DNA of 23,285 nt from an uncultured Alistipes sp. (GCA_900769525.1 CAAGGY010000135.1:1-23285); one strand, 5' to 3'. Shown: positions 1-7,271, numbered from the stretch's first letter. Program-made: numbers and translations. The notes: generated by a model from the letters alone, not told the origin.

Positions 1-50
1 AAAACTCATAAGAACTCATAAGAACCCAAAAGAACTCATAAGAACCCATA
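1..50. repeat. 10-bp direct repeat array, first cluster
   Basis: Five head-to-tail 10-bp units fill the first 50 bases: AAAACTCATA, AGAACTCATA, AGAACCCAAA, AGAACTCATA and AGAACCCATA. The array may begin before the left edge. It is followed by AT-rich triplet repeats (AAC/AAT type, 51-70) and a CT tract (72-81). The same array followed by a CT tract recurs at 271-320, and an inverted version lies at 188-249. The units 31-49 can pair with 188-206 (19 positions, two mismatches and one G-T), which encloses the hairpin at 94-174. No coding potential is apparent. Confidence 0.85.
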
Positions 51-93
51 ACAATAACAATAATAATAATACTCTCTCTCTTGATATAATGAG

Positions 94-174
94 ATTAAGG
101 AATTTAAGGAGATTAAGGAGTTTAGTGAGAGAGAGATAATCCCTAAATTCCCTAATCTCTCTAATTTCCTTAAT
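94..174. repeat. Long imperfect inverted repeat (hairpin)
   Basis: Bases 94-127 pair with 141-174 without any gap. The stem has 34 positions, of which 28 are Watson-Crick and two are G-T, with mismatches at 103, 107, 116 and 126. The loop is 128-140 and contains a GA tract. The left arm is itself made of ATTAAGGA-like sub-repeats. The GA tract (127-136) is complementary to the CT tract at 72-81, so an alternative pairing exists. Confidence 0.85.
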
Positions 175-187
175 GAGTTCTGGTGGG

Positions 188-303
188 ATGGGTTCTGATA
201 GGTTCTAATGGGGAGTGGGTTCTAATAGGTTCTGATAGGTTCTAATGGGTAATTTTTTTTTAAAAAAAAACTCATAAGAACTCATAAGAACCCACAAGAA
301 CCC
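188..303. repeat. Inverted and third decamer clusters joined by a T9A9 palindrome
   Basis: Units such as GGTTCTGATA and GGTTCTAATG lie at 191-210 and 218-247. They are the reverse complement of the decamers at 1-50. After a T9A9 tract (253-270) the forward decamers return at 271-306. Bases 217-249 pair with 271-303 in a gapless register (27 of 33 positions, counting two G-T). With the nine A-T pairs of the T9A9 tract and a three-base bulge, this makes a hairpin of about 36 pairs with almost no loop. It does not use the bases needed for the 31-49/188-206 pairing, so both could form together. Confidence 0.8.
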
Positions 304-322
304 ACAACCCCTCTCTCTCTTC

Positions 323-360
323 CTTGCTTGCTTTGCTTTTTATAGGGTTTTGCAAGCAAG
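323..360. repeat. CTTGC/GCAAG hairpin
   Basis: CTTGCTTGC (323-331) is a perfect reverse complement of GCAAGCAAG (352-360), with a 20-base loop. Further GCAAG/GAAAGC repeats continue to about 379 and allow shifted pairings. This is the last structured repeat before the terminator at 402-424. Confidence 0.7.
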
Positions 361-395
361 CAAGAAAGCAAGAAAGCAAACATTTGCAACAACAA

Positions 396-424
396 AAAAA
401 AGGAGTAGCCCGATGGACTACTCC
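396..424 (-). terminator. Rho-independent terminator of the 462-3402 operon
   Basis: GGAGTAG (402-408) and CTACTCC (418-424) form a 7-bp stem with a 9-base loop. On the minus strand the stem is followed by a run of T (complement of the A run ending at 401). It lies about 38 bases past the stop of the last gene of the operon. A competing pairing, GTAGCC (405-410) with GGCTAC (432-437), is also possible. Confidence 0.75.
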
Positions 425-461
425 CTCTTGTGGCTACCCCTGTGTGTGGGGTGTTGGCCAG

Positions 462-1841
462 TTAGTTGAGCTGAACACGTGTTGCAGCACGAACAGTATA
501 AGTATAGGTCTTCTGTGGATCGAGGCAGACAACGCTATCGTTCATAAAGGCGATAAGCTCAACAAGGTCGTCAGACGTCTCGTTCGATGACCAGTAGTAG
601 GTCTCAACAAATGGCATGCCGCCATTGTCAGTGAGGAGCTTGTTGTAGGCCGCCACGCTTGCGTTGTCGAAGCGGTGAGTACCCTCAGAGATAGCATCCC
701 ACATCCACTGCAACTCCTGTGATGATGGCATAAACCAACCATCGCCATGAGCTATGCACCACTGCGCTGCGGGGTACATATCGGGGCTTGTGCCGTTACG
801 CAACATATCCTCGGTGTTCCAGTCACCACGACCAGCGACGCAGTTGCACCATACGTTCTCTGTAGACCACTGCAAGTCGGCCTCGTCCATAGAGAAGAAG
901 TATGCCCAGGTGCGGTTCTGGTTGTCGGTCTTGATGGCGTAGCAGACACCCTTAGCGCCGTTAACGTCGTAGATTTGGCCAATCTCGTAAGCCGATGCGA
1001 TGTTAGGGTCGTAGGCATCGACGCTCACGGTGTTTGAGCGCACGTTGTCGTAGAGGGCGTAGATGTTGTAAGAGCCAGGGGTTGTTGTAGCAAATGCACC
1101 ACCCTCGATTACATCACCTGCTGTTGTGCGAATCTCGCAACTTGCTGTCACATCCTCCTCGCCATACTTCACTGTGAATGTAACGCAATCCTGGTCATCG
1201 GCCTTGATGCGGAGCTTCGACGCCTCGAGTGTGAGGCTCTTCTGCACAGGAGTCTCCACAGCAGTGGCATTTACAATCACCTGGTTAGACTTAGTGCCCT
1301 CGAAGGTTGCCTGGAAGACAAACTCACCAGCAACATCCGTAGCAAAGGTGTTGTCCTCGAGCTCTGTGCCGTAGTTTACAACGGTGATAGTCGCCTCTGT
1401 GGTCTTATCCTCGCCATCGACAGTTACGCTAAAGGTTACAACCTCAGCGTTGTCGGCAACAATAGTCTGCTTGTCGGCAGTAAGCTCTACGGTAGGGCCT
1501 GCTGGGTTTGTAGCTAAGACCTTAACCTCGTCAGACTTCTTGCCATTATATACTGCTACGAAGCGATACTCGCCAGCAGTGGTAGTGGTGAATGTTGTGC
1601 CACTGAGCACAGAGTTGTCGTTAAGGCAGATAATCTGCACTCCGTCGGTAGTCACGACGCCATTGACCGTAACCTCAAAGGCTACGCTATCTGCACCATC
1701 TGCCACAATCTCGCTCTTAGTAGCCGTGAGAGCTACGGCGATGCTATCAGGGGTATCAGGGGTGTCAGAGCTCTTCTTGTCGCACGCCGTGAAGCCCATT
1801 GCGAGCGAGAGAATAGCAAATAGACTCAAAAGTTTTTTCAT
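462..1841 (-). CDS. Lipoprotein with three bacterial Ig-like repeats and a DUF1566-like C-terminal domain
   Basis: This 459-residue lipoprotein has a signal peptide ending in a lipobox at Cys20 (GFTAC), so it should be lipidated and probably sits in the outer membrane. Three similar Ig-like (Big-type) repeats of about 76 residues follow, roughly 34-110, 116-192 and 201-276. Each runs from a 'VADG/VADN/KADD' strand to an 'SDEV/SNQV/SNTV' strand. The C-terminal part (about 280-459) is rich in Trp, with WCIAHGDGWFMPSSQELQWM and YYWSSNE, which resembles the DUF1566/Fibrobacter paralogous-domain fold used in surface proteins. It starts 19 bp after the stop at 1861 and is the second gene of that operon. 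A binding or structural surface role is inferred; no catalytic motif is seen. Confidence 0.85.
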   Translation of the reverse strand: MKKLLSLFAILSLAMGFTACDKKSSDTPDTPDSIAVALTATKSEIVADGADSVAFEVTVNGVVTTDGVQIICLNDNSVLSGTTFTTTTAGEYRFVAVYNGKKSDEVKVLATNPAGPTVELTADKQTIVADNAEVVTFSVTVDGEDKTTEATITVVNYGTELEDNTFATDVAGEFVFQATFEGTKSNQVIVNATAVETPVQKSLTLEASKLRIKADDQDCVTFTVKYGEEDVTASCEIRTTAGDVIEGGAFATTTPGSYNIYALYDNVRSNTVSVDAYDPNIASAYEIGQIYDVNGAKGVCYAIKTDNQNRTWAYFFSMDEADLQWSTENVWCNCVAGRGDWNTEDMLRNGTSPDMYPAAQWCIAHGDGWFMPSSQELQWMWDAISEGTHRFDNASVAAYNKLLTDNGGMPFVETYYWSSNETSDDLVELIAFMNDSVVCLDPQKTYTYTVRAATRVQLN

Positions 1842-1860
1842 AATCAGCCTGTGTGTTAGA

Positions 1861-3402
1861 TTACTGAGCGTTGTCGAACATATCAGGTGTCACACGTACA
1901 GCATACTGTGTAGCAGTGTTCTCCTCGTTGATTACCTCGAAGAAGAATACGTAGTCCTCAGCATCTACGCCAGGGAACGATACTGTAGCACCCTCTGCGG
2001 TCTTAGCTGCCTCGAGAGTTGTAGGCTCAACAGATGTGCGGAACATGAAGAATGCCTGAATCTGTGACCAGTCGCTTGGATCCCAGTACTTAGCGAAGTC
2101 GTAGTTGTTCCAGAGCTGTGCACCAACCTTCATGTCGATAGCCTTGTCGTCGGTCTTTACAAGGAACTGGATGTCGTACTTGAAGCCATTCTTAACGATG
2201 ACTGGCTGCGATACCTCCAACGATGCTGCAGCGTCGGCAGTAGGCTCGCTTGTCTTGAACTCGATTGCTACGTAGTTGTAGTCGTAAACGGTTGTAGGGT
2301 CAGAGACCTCAGGGTCCATGTAGAAGAGCACCAATACGTACTCAGTGTTGTTCTGCAATGGCAAGTAGTTAACAACAGTCGATGAGCCTGTCTGACCGAG
2401 GTACTCCTGGATGAATGTACCGAAGTCGTAGCCCTGCTCTACGCCGATGTTGTTAAGGCCGAAGTAGCTACGCATAACGATGTTTGCCTTAGACTCCGAA
2501 GCCAATGTCTCGTCGTACGACTTCTTTGTCCATACGTAGTAGCCCCAGAACGACTCCTCGCCCTGTGCTGGAGTAACGTCTACTGAGAAGCCTGTGTGAG
2601 TTACGGCAAGGTTAGAGTATGTGAACAATGAGTTAGGGTCAACCTCTGGTGCCTCAGGTGTTGAGAACTCGTGGCGGAAGAGCTTAATCTCCTCCTCCTG
2701 GTTGTGTACAGCCTCCCAGTTCTCGAAGTTAAATGCCACAGCGAGGTAGTCCATCTTGGCGTTGAGGCGGCAGTTGATGGTTGTTTCGCCCTGAGTGATG
2801 TAGTCGCCGCTGTTGGGGTTCTCGATGATGTACTCGAAGATCTGGTAGTCGTCGTTGTAGATGCCAAAGGCGTCGAGCTCCATCTTAGTGATGACACGGA
2901 AGTAGTAGCGGTTAGCTGTAGAGCTTGGTGTTGCAGTAGCAATAGCCGATGTCGCTGTGATGTCGGTAACGTTAATCTCAACCTCGAACTCCTCGCCCGA
3001 TACAGGGTCCTGAACAGGGAGAGTCTTTAGGGTGTGGCGAGCAATGGTTGTGTCTGCAATGCCAAATGCTACGGCAACATACTCTGTGTCTGGCGTAAGG
3101 TTAGTTGCTGTGAGAGTCTTCTTGCCCTTAGTGAAGCTAACATCCTGAGCATCGGTAAACTTAGCGATAATCTCTGTGTCGTTGAGCTCAGCAATCTCCA
3201 AAGCCTCGACGATTGCAGCGAAGTAGAGAGCAGTTTCATCAGCGGGCACAACCTGAACCTCGGCAGTTGTTGTTGTGACCTTTGCATTCTGGAACGTGAA
3301 GGCTGCATTTGTGGTGTTAGACTGCTCCTCGTTCTGCTTGTCGCAACCAACAGCGAAGAGTGCCACAAGAGCAACGCTCAAAATTGAAAATAGTTTTCTC
3401 AT
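1861..3402 (-). CDS. Lipoprotein with three FN3/Ig-like repeats
   Basis: The 513-residue product has a lipoprotein signal peptide with Cys20 (FAVGC) followed by DKQNEE. Three diverged beta-sandwich repeats can be recognised at about 33-130, 139-255 and 260-385. Each has an early aromatic strand (ETALYFAAIV, TANRYYFRVI, SFWGYYVWT) and a late strand (TEYVAVAFGI, MDYLAVAFNF, TEYVLVLFYM). The rest, about 395-513, looks like a separate beta-rich domain. I do not recognise a named family beyond FN3/Ig-like. It is the first gene of a two-gene operon, with a promoter at 3494-3523 and a leader of about 85 bases. The related repeat style in the 812-residue lipoprotein at 11491-13929 suggests a similar structural or binding role. 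Confidence 0.82.
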   Translation of the reverse strand: MRKLFSILSVALVALFAVGCDKQNEEQSNTTNAAFTFQNAKVTTTTAEVQVVPADETALYFAAIVEALEIAELNDTEIIAKFTDAQDVSFTKGKKTLTATNLTPDTEYVAVAFGIADTTIARHTLKTLPVQDPVSGEEFEVEINVTDITATSAIATATPSSTANRYYFRVITKMELDAFGIYNDDYQIFEYIIENPNSGDYITQGETTINCRLNAKMDYLAVAFNFENWEAVHNQEEEIKLFRHEFSTPEAPEVDPNSLFTYSNLAVTHTGFSVDVTPAQGEESFWGYYVWTKKSYDETLASESKANIVMRSYFGLNNIGVEQGYDFGTFIQEYLGQTGSSTVVNYLPLQNNTEYVLVLFYMDPEVSDPTTVYDYNYVAIEFKTSEPTADAAASLEVSQPVIVKNGFKYDIQFLVKTDDKAIDMKVGAQLWNNYDFAKYWDPSDWSQIQAFFMFRTSVEPTTLEAAKTAEGATVSFPGVDAEDYVFFFEVINEENTATQYAVRVTPDMFDNAQ

Positions 3403-3493
3403 GGTTAATTGTTTTTAGTTAGTTATTAATAATTTAATCATCTCTTCCATACATGGGTGTAGTGTCATAGATATACACCTACGCAAAATCGCA

Positions 3494-3523
3494 CAAATAT
3501 AGCAATATTATTGTTAAGAACAA
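3494..3523 (-). promoter_or_regulatory. Bacteroidetes-type promoter for the 1861-3402 operon
   Basis: Read on the minus strand, the -7 element is TATATTTG (3501-3494), which fits TAnnTTTG. A TTG (3523-3521) lies 19 bases upstream as the -33 element. Transcription should start near 3488, leaving an 85-base leader that includes a small GGTGTA/TACACC inverted repeat (3456-3461 and 3474-3479). Confidence 0.6.
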
Positions 3524-3587
3524 TAAAAACAGCTCTAATTCGCTCTTTATCCCCATTATTTGCCCCATTTTATCGCATTCAGCCATA

Positions 3588-3645
3588 AAAGAGATGCCCG
3601 CTCAAAGCTCTAAGGCTTGGGGCGGACACCGCAAAATATCTCTTT
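3588..3645 (-). terminator. Hairpin terminator downstream of the 3661-4923 gene
   Basis: AAAGAGAT (3588-3595) pairs perfectly with ATCTCTTT (3638-3645). Inside it a second stem pairs 3598-3608 with 3615-3625, with one mismatch and one G-T. On the minus strand the hairpin is followed by TTTT and starts 15 bases past the stop at 3661. The rest of 3403-3660 holds only the promoter at 3494-3523 and no further gene. Confidence 0.6.
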
Positions 3646-3660
3646 ATCCAATCCGTTTGG

Positions 3661-4923
3661 CTACCAGTCGATAAACTCACCTGAGCCCTTGAATGTTCCT
3701 CGGATAGAGTGACCCGTATCATCAACCGTGTCGATGGTGAAGATGTAGACCGACTCGCTTTGCTTCTCAATCTTTACCGAGCCACGTACAAGCGGAGCAA
3801 AGTCGATGTAGCCCGCAGTCATATACCAGCTGTTCTGCTGCATATACTGACCACCAAGGTCCTCGGCCGAGCCAGGGATGAAGTGGCCAGCAGTGGTGCC
3901 GTGGGTGTAAGTGCCTACGATGTCACGGCTACCGGCAGCAAGCTGCAAGTCAATCTGGAACTGGTCGCCACGCTCCTCGCCAGTCTCATAGTCGAGATAC
4001 TCATACAGATAGACCTGACAGGTGTTGCAACCATTGTACATCAAGTCGCCAACAAAAGCACCAACAAATCGGCCATCCTCGATGTCGAACGTATGGTTAT
4101 CTTTGAGTGTGCTAAGACCACCCGTAACGCTGGCGTTATAGACAGGTATTACGAGCGAGCCCTCGTACTCTATGCGGTGATTCTCGCCATTTGCAAGCGA
4201 TGCGTTTGCCACAATCTTACCACTCTCAACAACAACCTCGGCACCAGCAAAGGCAACCTCCTCCTGGTAGTAGTTGTCGCCGATGACGTAGTAGCTGTAC
4301 ATGTAGTTAATCGCACGGTCGCTAAGCTCGCCAGTCATCGAGAGGGTGTATCTACCATCAGGAATTGTCGCCTCGGTATCCTCCTTCGAGACCACCTCCT
4401 TTGCACAGAGGTCGAAGCAGTAGTACTTAGCACCATGCTTGAACGAGCCGTCGTCGTTGACGCCCTCCTTCGATAGTACTATACGGTAGCTGTGTACGCC
4501 AGCCTCGTTGTAGCAGTGGGTAAAGATACTTCCCTGGGTTGTCTTAGCCTCGAAGTTAACATCGACTCTAACGTGCTGATAGATTTTAACTTCGGCCTTA
4601 GCCTGGCCGTAGCTTAGAATGATTGTGCCACGACGGTCGCCAGCCTCGTCATTGGCCTTGGCAATAAACGATATCACATCCTCCTTGATTTCGACGACAC
4701 TCGCCCAATCGACATTGCTCTTTGCATCGAGCTTCAAACCATCAGATGGGTTCTTGATTGTGTACTCAATCTCGTAGATGCCCTCCTCGCTATCGAGCCA
4801 GATAGGCTCTTGCGAGAGAATAATCTCGGGTGTTAGTTCGCTGTTAGGCTCATCAGCCTTCTCGCTGCAGGCAACCATGATTGCTGCCATAGCAAGTAGC
4901 ATAAATAGATGTTTTAGTCTCAT
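3661..4923 (-). CDS. BACON-domain lipoprotein
   Basis: I place the start at 4923 rather than at an in-frame ATG ten codons upstream. The shorter 420-residue form begins directly with MRLKHLFMLLAMAAIMVAC, a proper signal peptide with lipobox Cys19, and leaves a normal leader behind the promoter. A BACON-like domain follows (about 30-110, with DWASVVEIKEDVISFIAKAN and GTIILSYG), a fold common in Bacteroidetes surface lipoproteins. The remaining 300 residues are beta-rich and seem to hold two related modules, one with HSYRIVLSKEG...IPDGRYTL and one with CQVYLYEYLD...DIVGTYT. No enzyme motif is seen. It is a single-gene unit with its own promoter and terminator. A ligand-binding surface role is inferred from the BACON domain only. 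Confidence 0.82.
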   Translation of the reverse strand: MRLKHLFMLLAMAAIMVACSEKADEPNSELTPEIILSQEPIWLDSEEGIYEIEYTIKNPSDGLKLDAKSNVDWASVVEIKEDVISFIAKANDEAGDRRGTIILSYGQAKAEVKIYQHVRVDVNFEAKTTQGSIFTHCYNEAGVHSYRIVLSKEGVNDDGSFKHGAKYYCFDLCAKEVVSKEDTEATIPDGRYTLSMTGELSDRAINYMYSYYVIGDNYYQEEVAFAGAEVVVESGKIVANASLANGENHRIEYEGSLVIPVYNASVTGGLSTLKDNHTFDIEDGRFVGAFVGDLMYNGCNTCQVYLYEYLDYETGEERGDQFQIDLQLAAGSRDIVGTYTHGTTAGHFIPGSAEDLGGQYMQQNSWYMTAGYIDFAPLVRGSVKIEKQSESVYIFTIDTVDDTGHSIRGTFKGSGEFIDW

Positions 4924-4975
4924 TACTCTTTTAGTTTTAGGTTTTGCAAACAAGTTTTTGTGTAGTTTAGCTCTA

Positions 4976-5005
4976 CAAAGGTAGCAAAATATTGCTTATC
5001 TCAAA
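4976..5005 (-). promoter_or_regulatory. Bacteroidetes-type promoter for the BACON lipoprotein
   Basis: On the minus strand the -7 element is TACCTTTG (4983-4976), a perfect TAnnTTTG. The -33 element is TTTG (5005-5002), with an 18-base spacer. The predicted start near 4970 leaves a leader of about 46 bases to the ATG at 4923, which supports that start. Confidence 0.75.
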
Positions 5006-5110
5006 GAGTTAGTATCGTTTTCAGTTATAAGATGTGTCGCAAATGACCAAAAAATTAAACTATATGGGGTTTATCCCGATTTAATAGCCATAATTATCGC
5101 TAAAATCTGG

Positions 5111-5155
5111 CTCGCACTATTGCATTTCTTGCATATTTTGCATAAATTTGCACTA
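5111..5155 (+). promoter_or_regulatory. argR promoter within a 9-bp repeat array and possible ARG box
   Basis: The -7 element TAAATTTG is at 5143-5150 and a -33-like TTG is at 5120-5122, with a 20-base spacer. The whole promoter lies in 9-bp repeats: TTGCATTTC (5120-5128), TTGCATATT (5129-5137), TTGCATAAA (5138-5146) and TTTGCACTA (5147-5155). GCACTA also occurs at 5114-5119, exactly 36 bases before its second copy. TGCATAAATTTGCA (5139-5152) has the layout of an ARG box (TGnAT-N4-nTnCA) and covers the -7 element, which would suit self-repression by ArgR. The operator role is inference. Confidence 0.6.
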
Positions 5156-5216
5156 ATAAACGTACTATTATCGGCTTGCCGAGCGTTTGCGTAAAAAATA
5201 ATATAGGGTTTACATT

Positions 5217-5681
5217 ATGAATCAAAAGACACAACGCCTCTCGTTTATCCGCAAGATTATCCGCTCAGAGTTTATCTCATCGCAGGAGGAGCTTATCGCT
5301 CGTTTGGAGGAGTGCGGCGTGAAGATAACACAGTCGACACTCTCTCGCGACCTCAAGTTTATGCACGTTGCCAAGGTGCCACACAAGGAGAAGGGCTACA
5401 TCTACGTCCTGCCTAACAACACCCGTAACGACCACTCGATATCGACAAACATTACAGATAATATCACCGACATAGCCTTTTCGGGCAATATGTGCGTTAT
5501 CACCACCAAGCCTGGCTATGCGAGTGCTATCTCGGTGCCTATCGACAATAAGGGCATTACCGAGGTGCTTGGCACCATTGCTGGTGACAACACCATCCTC
5601 TTGGTGTTGCGTGAGGGCTTCGATATGGGGAGCTTGATGAATCAGCTATATATGCTCTTCCCATCAATTCGTTCGTTGTAG
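5217..5681 (+). CDS. argR: Arginine repressor ArgR
   Basis: This 154-residue protein has the full length and layout of the ArgR family, a hexameric DNA-binding regulator that senses L-arginine and controls arginine synthesis or breakdown. The N-terminal winged helix is at about 5-66, with SSQEELIARL and the recognition segment TQSTLSRDLK (38-47). The C-terminal oligomerisation and arginine-binding domain is at about 80-154 and carries GTIAGDNTILLVLREG. The usual family motif here is GDD; this protein has Asp124-Asn125. No arginine pathway gene is next to it, so it must act on distant targets and perhaps on itself through the repeats in its promoter. The predicted leader is about 60 bases. It converges on the antiporter gene, with a shared terminator between them. 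Confidence 0.93.
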   Translation: MNQKTQRLSFIRKIIRSEFISSQEELIARLEECGVKITQSTLSRDLKFMHVAKVPHKEKGYIYVLPNNTRNDHSISTNITDNITDIAFSGNMCVITTKPGYASAISVPIDNKGITEVLGTIAGDNTILLVLREGFDMGSLMNQLYMLFPSIRSL

Positions 5682-5710
5682 GTTGCTGGATAAGAGGGTA
5701 TTATAAAAAG

Positions 5711-5743
5711 ACGTAGGGTTGTCCTTGTTGGATAACCCTACGT
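5711..5743. terminator. Bidirectional terminator between argR and the antiporter gene
   Basis: A 14-bp stem (5711-5724 with 5730-5743, one G-T pair) closes a 5-base loop. The outer ten pairs, ACGTAGGGTT with AACCCTACGT, are perfect. T-rich tails follow on both strands: TTTGCTTT on plus and CTTTTTAT on minus. It stands 29 bases after the argR stop and 23 bases after the antiporter stop, so it can end both convergent transcripts. Confidence 0.9.
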
Positions 5744-5766
5744 TTGCTTTAGTCAACACAGATGGC

Positions 5767-7254
5767 CTACACCTTTATCAGGTGCTTAATGCCGAGCATA
5801 TCGACCTTCTTGAGTAGGTCCTCATTATCGTCCGACACTACAAGCAGCTTGTCGCCCGACTTGAGCTTGGTGAAGCCCTTGGGTACAAAGTATTTGTCAT
5901 CTCTACATACCAACACTACAAGAGTGTGGCCTGGAAGCTGAATATCTCGAAGTGTGTCGCCGTGGTGAAGCATCGAGGCGGTGACGCCAATCTCCGAGAA
6001 CTCGCTACGAATATGGTCAGGCACGGTGAGCTTAAAGGTGCTCTCTGGCTCCTCGTACGAGAGGCCCAAGAGGTTTGCCATGCCACTAACCGTTGTACCC
6101 TGCACCAAGAGCGAGACGATGGTCACTAAGAAGACTACGTTAAAGATATACTCTGCATTCTCAATGCCGTTGGTAATAGGGTAGAGGGCAAAGATGATTG
6201 GCACAGCACCACGTAGACCTACCCACGAGATATAGCTACGAGCTCTAAACGTGAAGTTGCGGAAGGGCACCATGCAGGCGAATGTAGCGATAGGTCGTGC
6301 AACAAATATCATAAATAGGCCCACAGCTGCACCCATGATAATAACGTCCATCTGGAGCAATTTATCGATATCAACGAAGAGTCCGAGGGCGAGGAATAGC
6401 ACAATCTGCAACAACCAGGTGAACGAGTCGAAGAATGTTCCGAGCATATTGCGGTATGCAATGCGGTAGTTACCCACAACAAGACCTGCGATATAGACAG
6501 CGAGGTAGCCGTTGCCATATACCATAGATGTGAACGAGAATGTGAAGAATGCACAGGCAAGAAGCAGTACGGAGTAGAGCGAAGGTATGCTTCGAATGTT
6601 GATACGGTTCATAATCCACACCGTGATGCGTCCAAAGCCGTAGCCGAGTCCTGCACCGACAATCATCTGAATGAAGAAGGTCTTAATTGCATCCCACCAA
6701 TCTATCGAGGCGCCATCAGCAACGATGCCCACAAGCATGACGGTAAGAATATAGGCCATAGGGTCGTTACTACCACTCTCAAGCTCGAGTAGTGGGCGTA
6801 AGTTTTGCTGCAATCCCTGCTTCTTAGAACGTAAAATCGAGAAGACCGAAGCTGAGTCGGTAGACGACATCGTGGCGGCAATCAGTAGCGATATGCTGAG
6901 TGTCAGCTCTATGCCCATGTGTGGTGCAACAAGGTAGATGAACAAGCCAACAATTAGGGTTGTCAGCATAACACCGAGCGTGGCCATCACAATACCTGGT
7001 GCCAGCACAGGTTTAATCTCCGAGAACTTGGTGTCCATACCTCCCGAGAAGAGGATGATACACATGGCTATCATACCTATAAATTGGGCAAACTCTGCCG
7101 AGTCGAACGATATAAAGTCGTTGTAACCAAACAAGATACCAACGCCTAAGAATAGTAGAAGGGCTGGGGCTCCAAGCCTATAAGCAGCCTTGCCTGCAAA
7201 GACCGCAGCAAAGAGCAGCATCGCTCCAACAAGTAGGAAGTTTTCTGATAGCAT
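5767..7254 (-). CDS. nhaP2: CPA1-family potassium/proton antiporter with a C-terminal RCK/TrkA-C domain
   Basis: The 495-residue inner-membrane protein exchanges K+ (or Na+) for H+ and helps control cytoplasmic ions and pH. The membrane part (about 1-395) has some 12 hydrophobic segments. It shows CPA1 landmarks: SSTDSASVFSIL (130-141), the ion-binding pair Asn163-Asp164 in LELESGSNDPMAY, and SWVGLRGAVPIIFALYP (343-359). A soluble TrkA-C/RCK-C-like domain (about 405-490) ends with FVPKGFTKLKSGDKLLVVSD, typical of the NhaP2/CvrA branch. The start at 7254 is supported by a promoter just upstream that leaves a very short leader. It forms its own unit, converging on argR. K+ rather than Na+ is inferred from the domain layout. 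Confidence 0.9.
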   Translation of the reverse strand: MLSENFLLVGAMLLFAAVFAGKAAYRLGAPALLLFLGVGILFGYNDFISFDSAEFAQFIGMIAMCIILFSGGMDTKFSEIKPVLAPGIVMATLGVMLTTLIVGLFIYLVAPHMGIELTLSISLLIAATMSSTDSASVFSILRSKKQGLQQNLRPLLELESGSNDPMAYILTVMLVGIVADGASIDWWDAIKTFFIQMIVGAGLGYGFGRITVWIMNRINIRSIPSLYSVLLLACAFFTFSFTSMVYGNGYLAVYIAGLVVGNYRIAYRNMLGTFFDSFTWLLQIVLFLALGLFVDIDKLLQMDVIIMGAAVGLFMIFVARPIATFACMVPFRNFTFRARSYISWVGLRGAVPIIFALYPITNGIENAEYIFNVVFLVTIVSLLVQGTTVSGMANLLGLSYEEPESTFKLTVPDHIRSEFSEIGVTASMLHHGDTLRDIQLPGHTLVVLVCRDDKYFVPKGFTKLKSGDKLLVVSDDNEDLLKKVDMLGIKHLIKV

Positions 7255-7271
7255 ATCTATAATTTTACGTT

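Noticed and set aside
1..322. CRISPR array
   Set aside because: Units are 10 bp, change orientation, and have no unique spacers of 30 bp or more. No cas gene is in the window.
324..590. Plus-strand open frame of 88 codons next to the repeat region
   Set aside because: It covers the CTTGC hairpin, the terminator and the 3' end of the lipoprotein gene. Composition and position argue against a gene.
1384..2067. Long plus-strand open frame across the two left lipoprotein genes
   Set aside because: It runs antisense across the Ig-like repeats of one real gene and into the next, has no domain or signal, and its residue composition is that of a reversed lipoprotein gene.
3403..3660. A small gene or RNA gene in the spacer between the left lipoprotein units
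   Set aside because: Only the promoter and the terminator hairpin were found. No open frame with a credible start or tRNA-like fold was seen.
3709..4476. 255-codon plus-strand open frame inside the BACON lipoprotein gene
   Set aside because: Antisense shadow. The minus frame has a lipobox, BACON domain, promoter and terminator.
4921..4953. Upstream ATG at 4953 as the start of the BACON lipoprotein
   Set aside because: It would put ten charged residues before an otherwise perfect lipoprotein signal peptide. The ATG at 4923 fits better.
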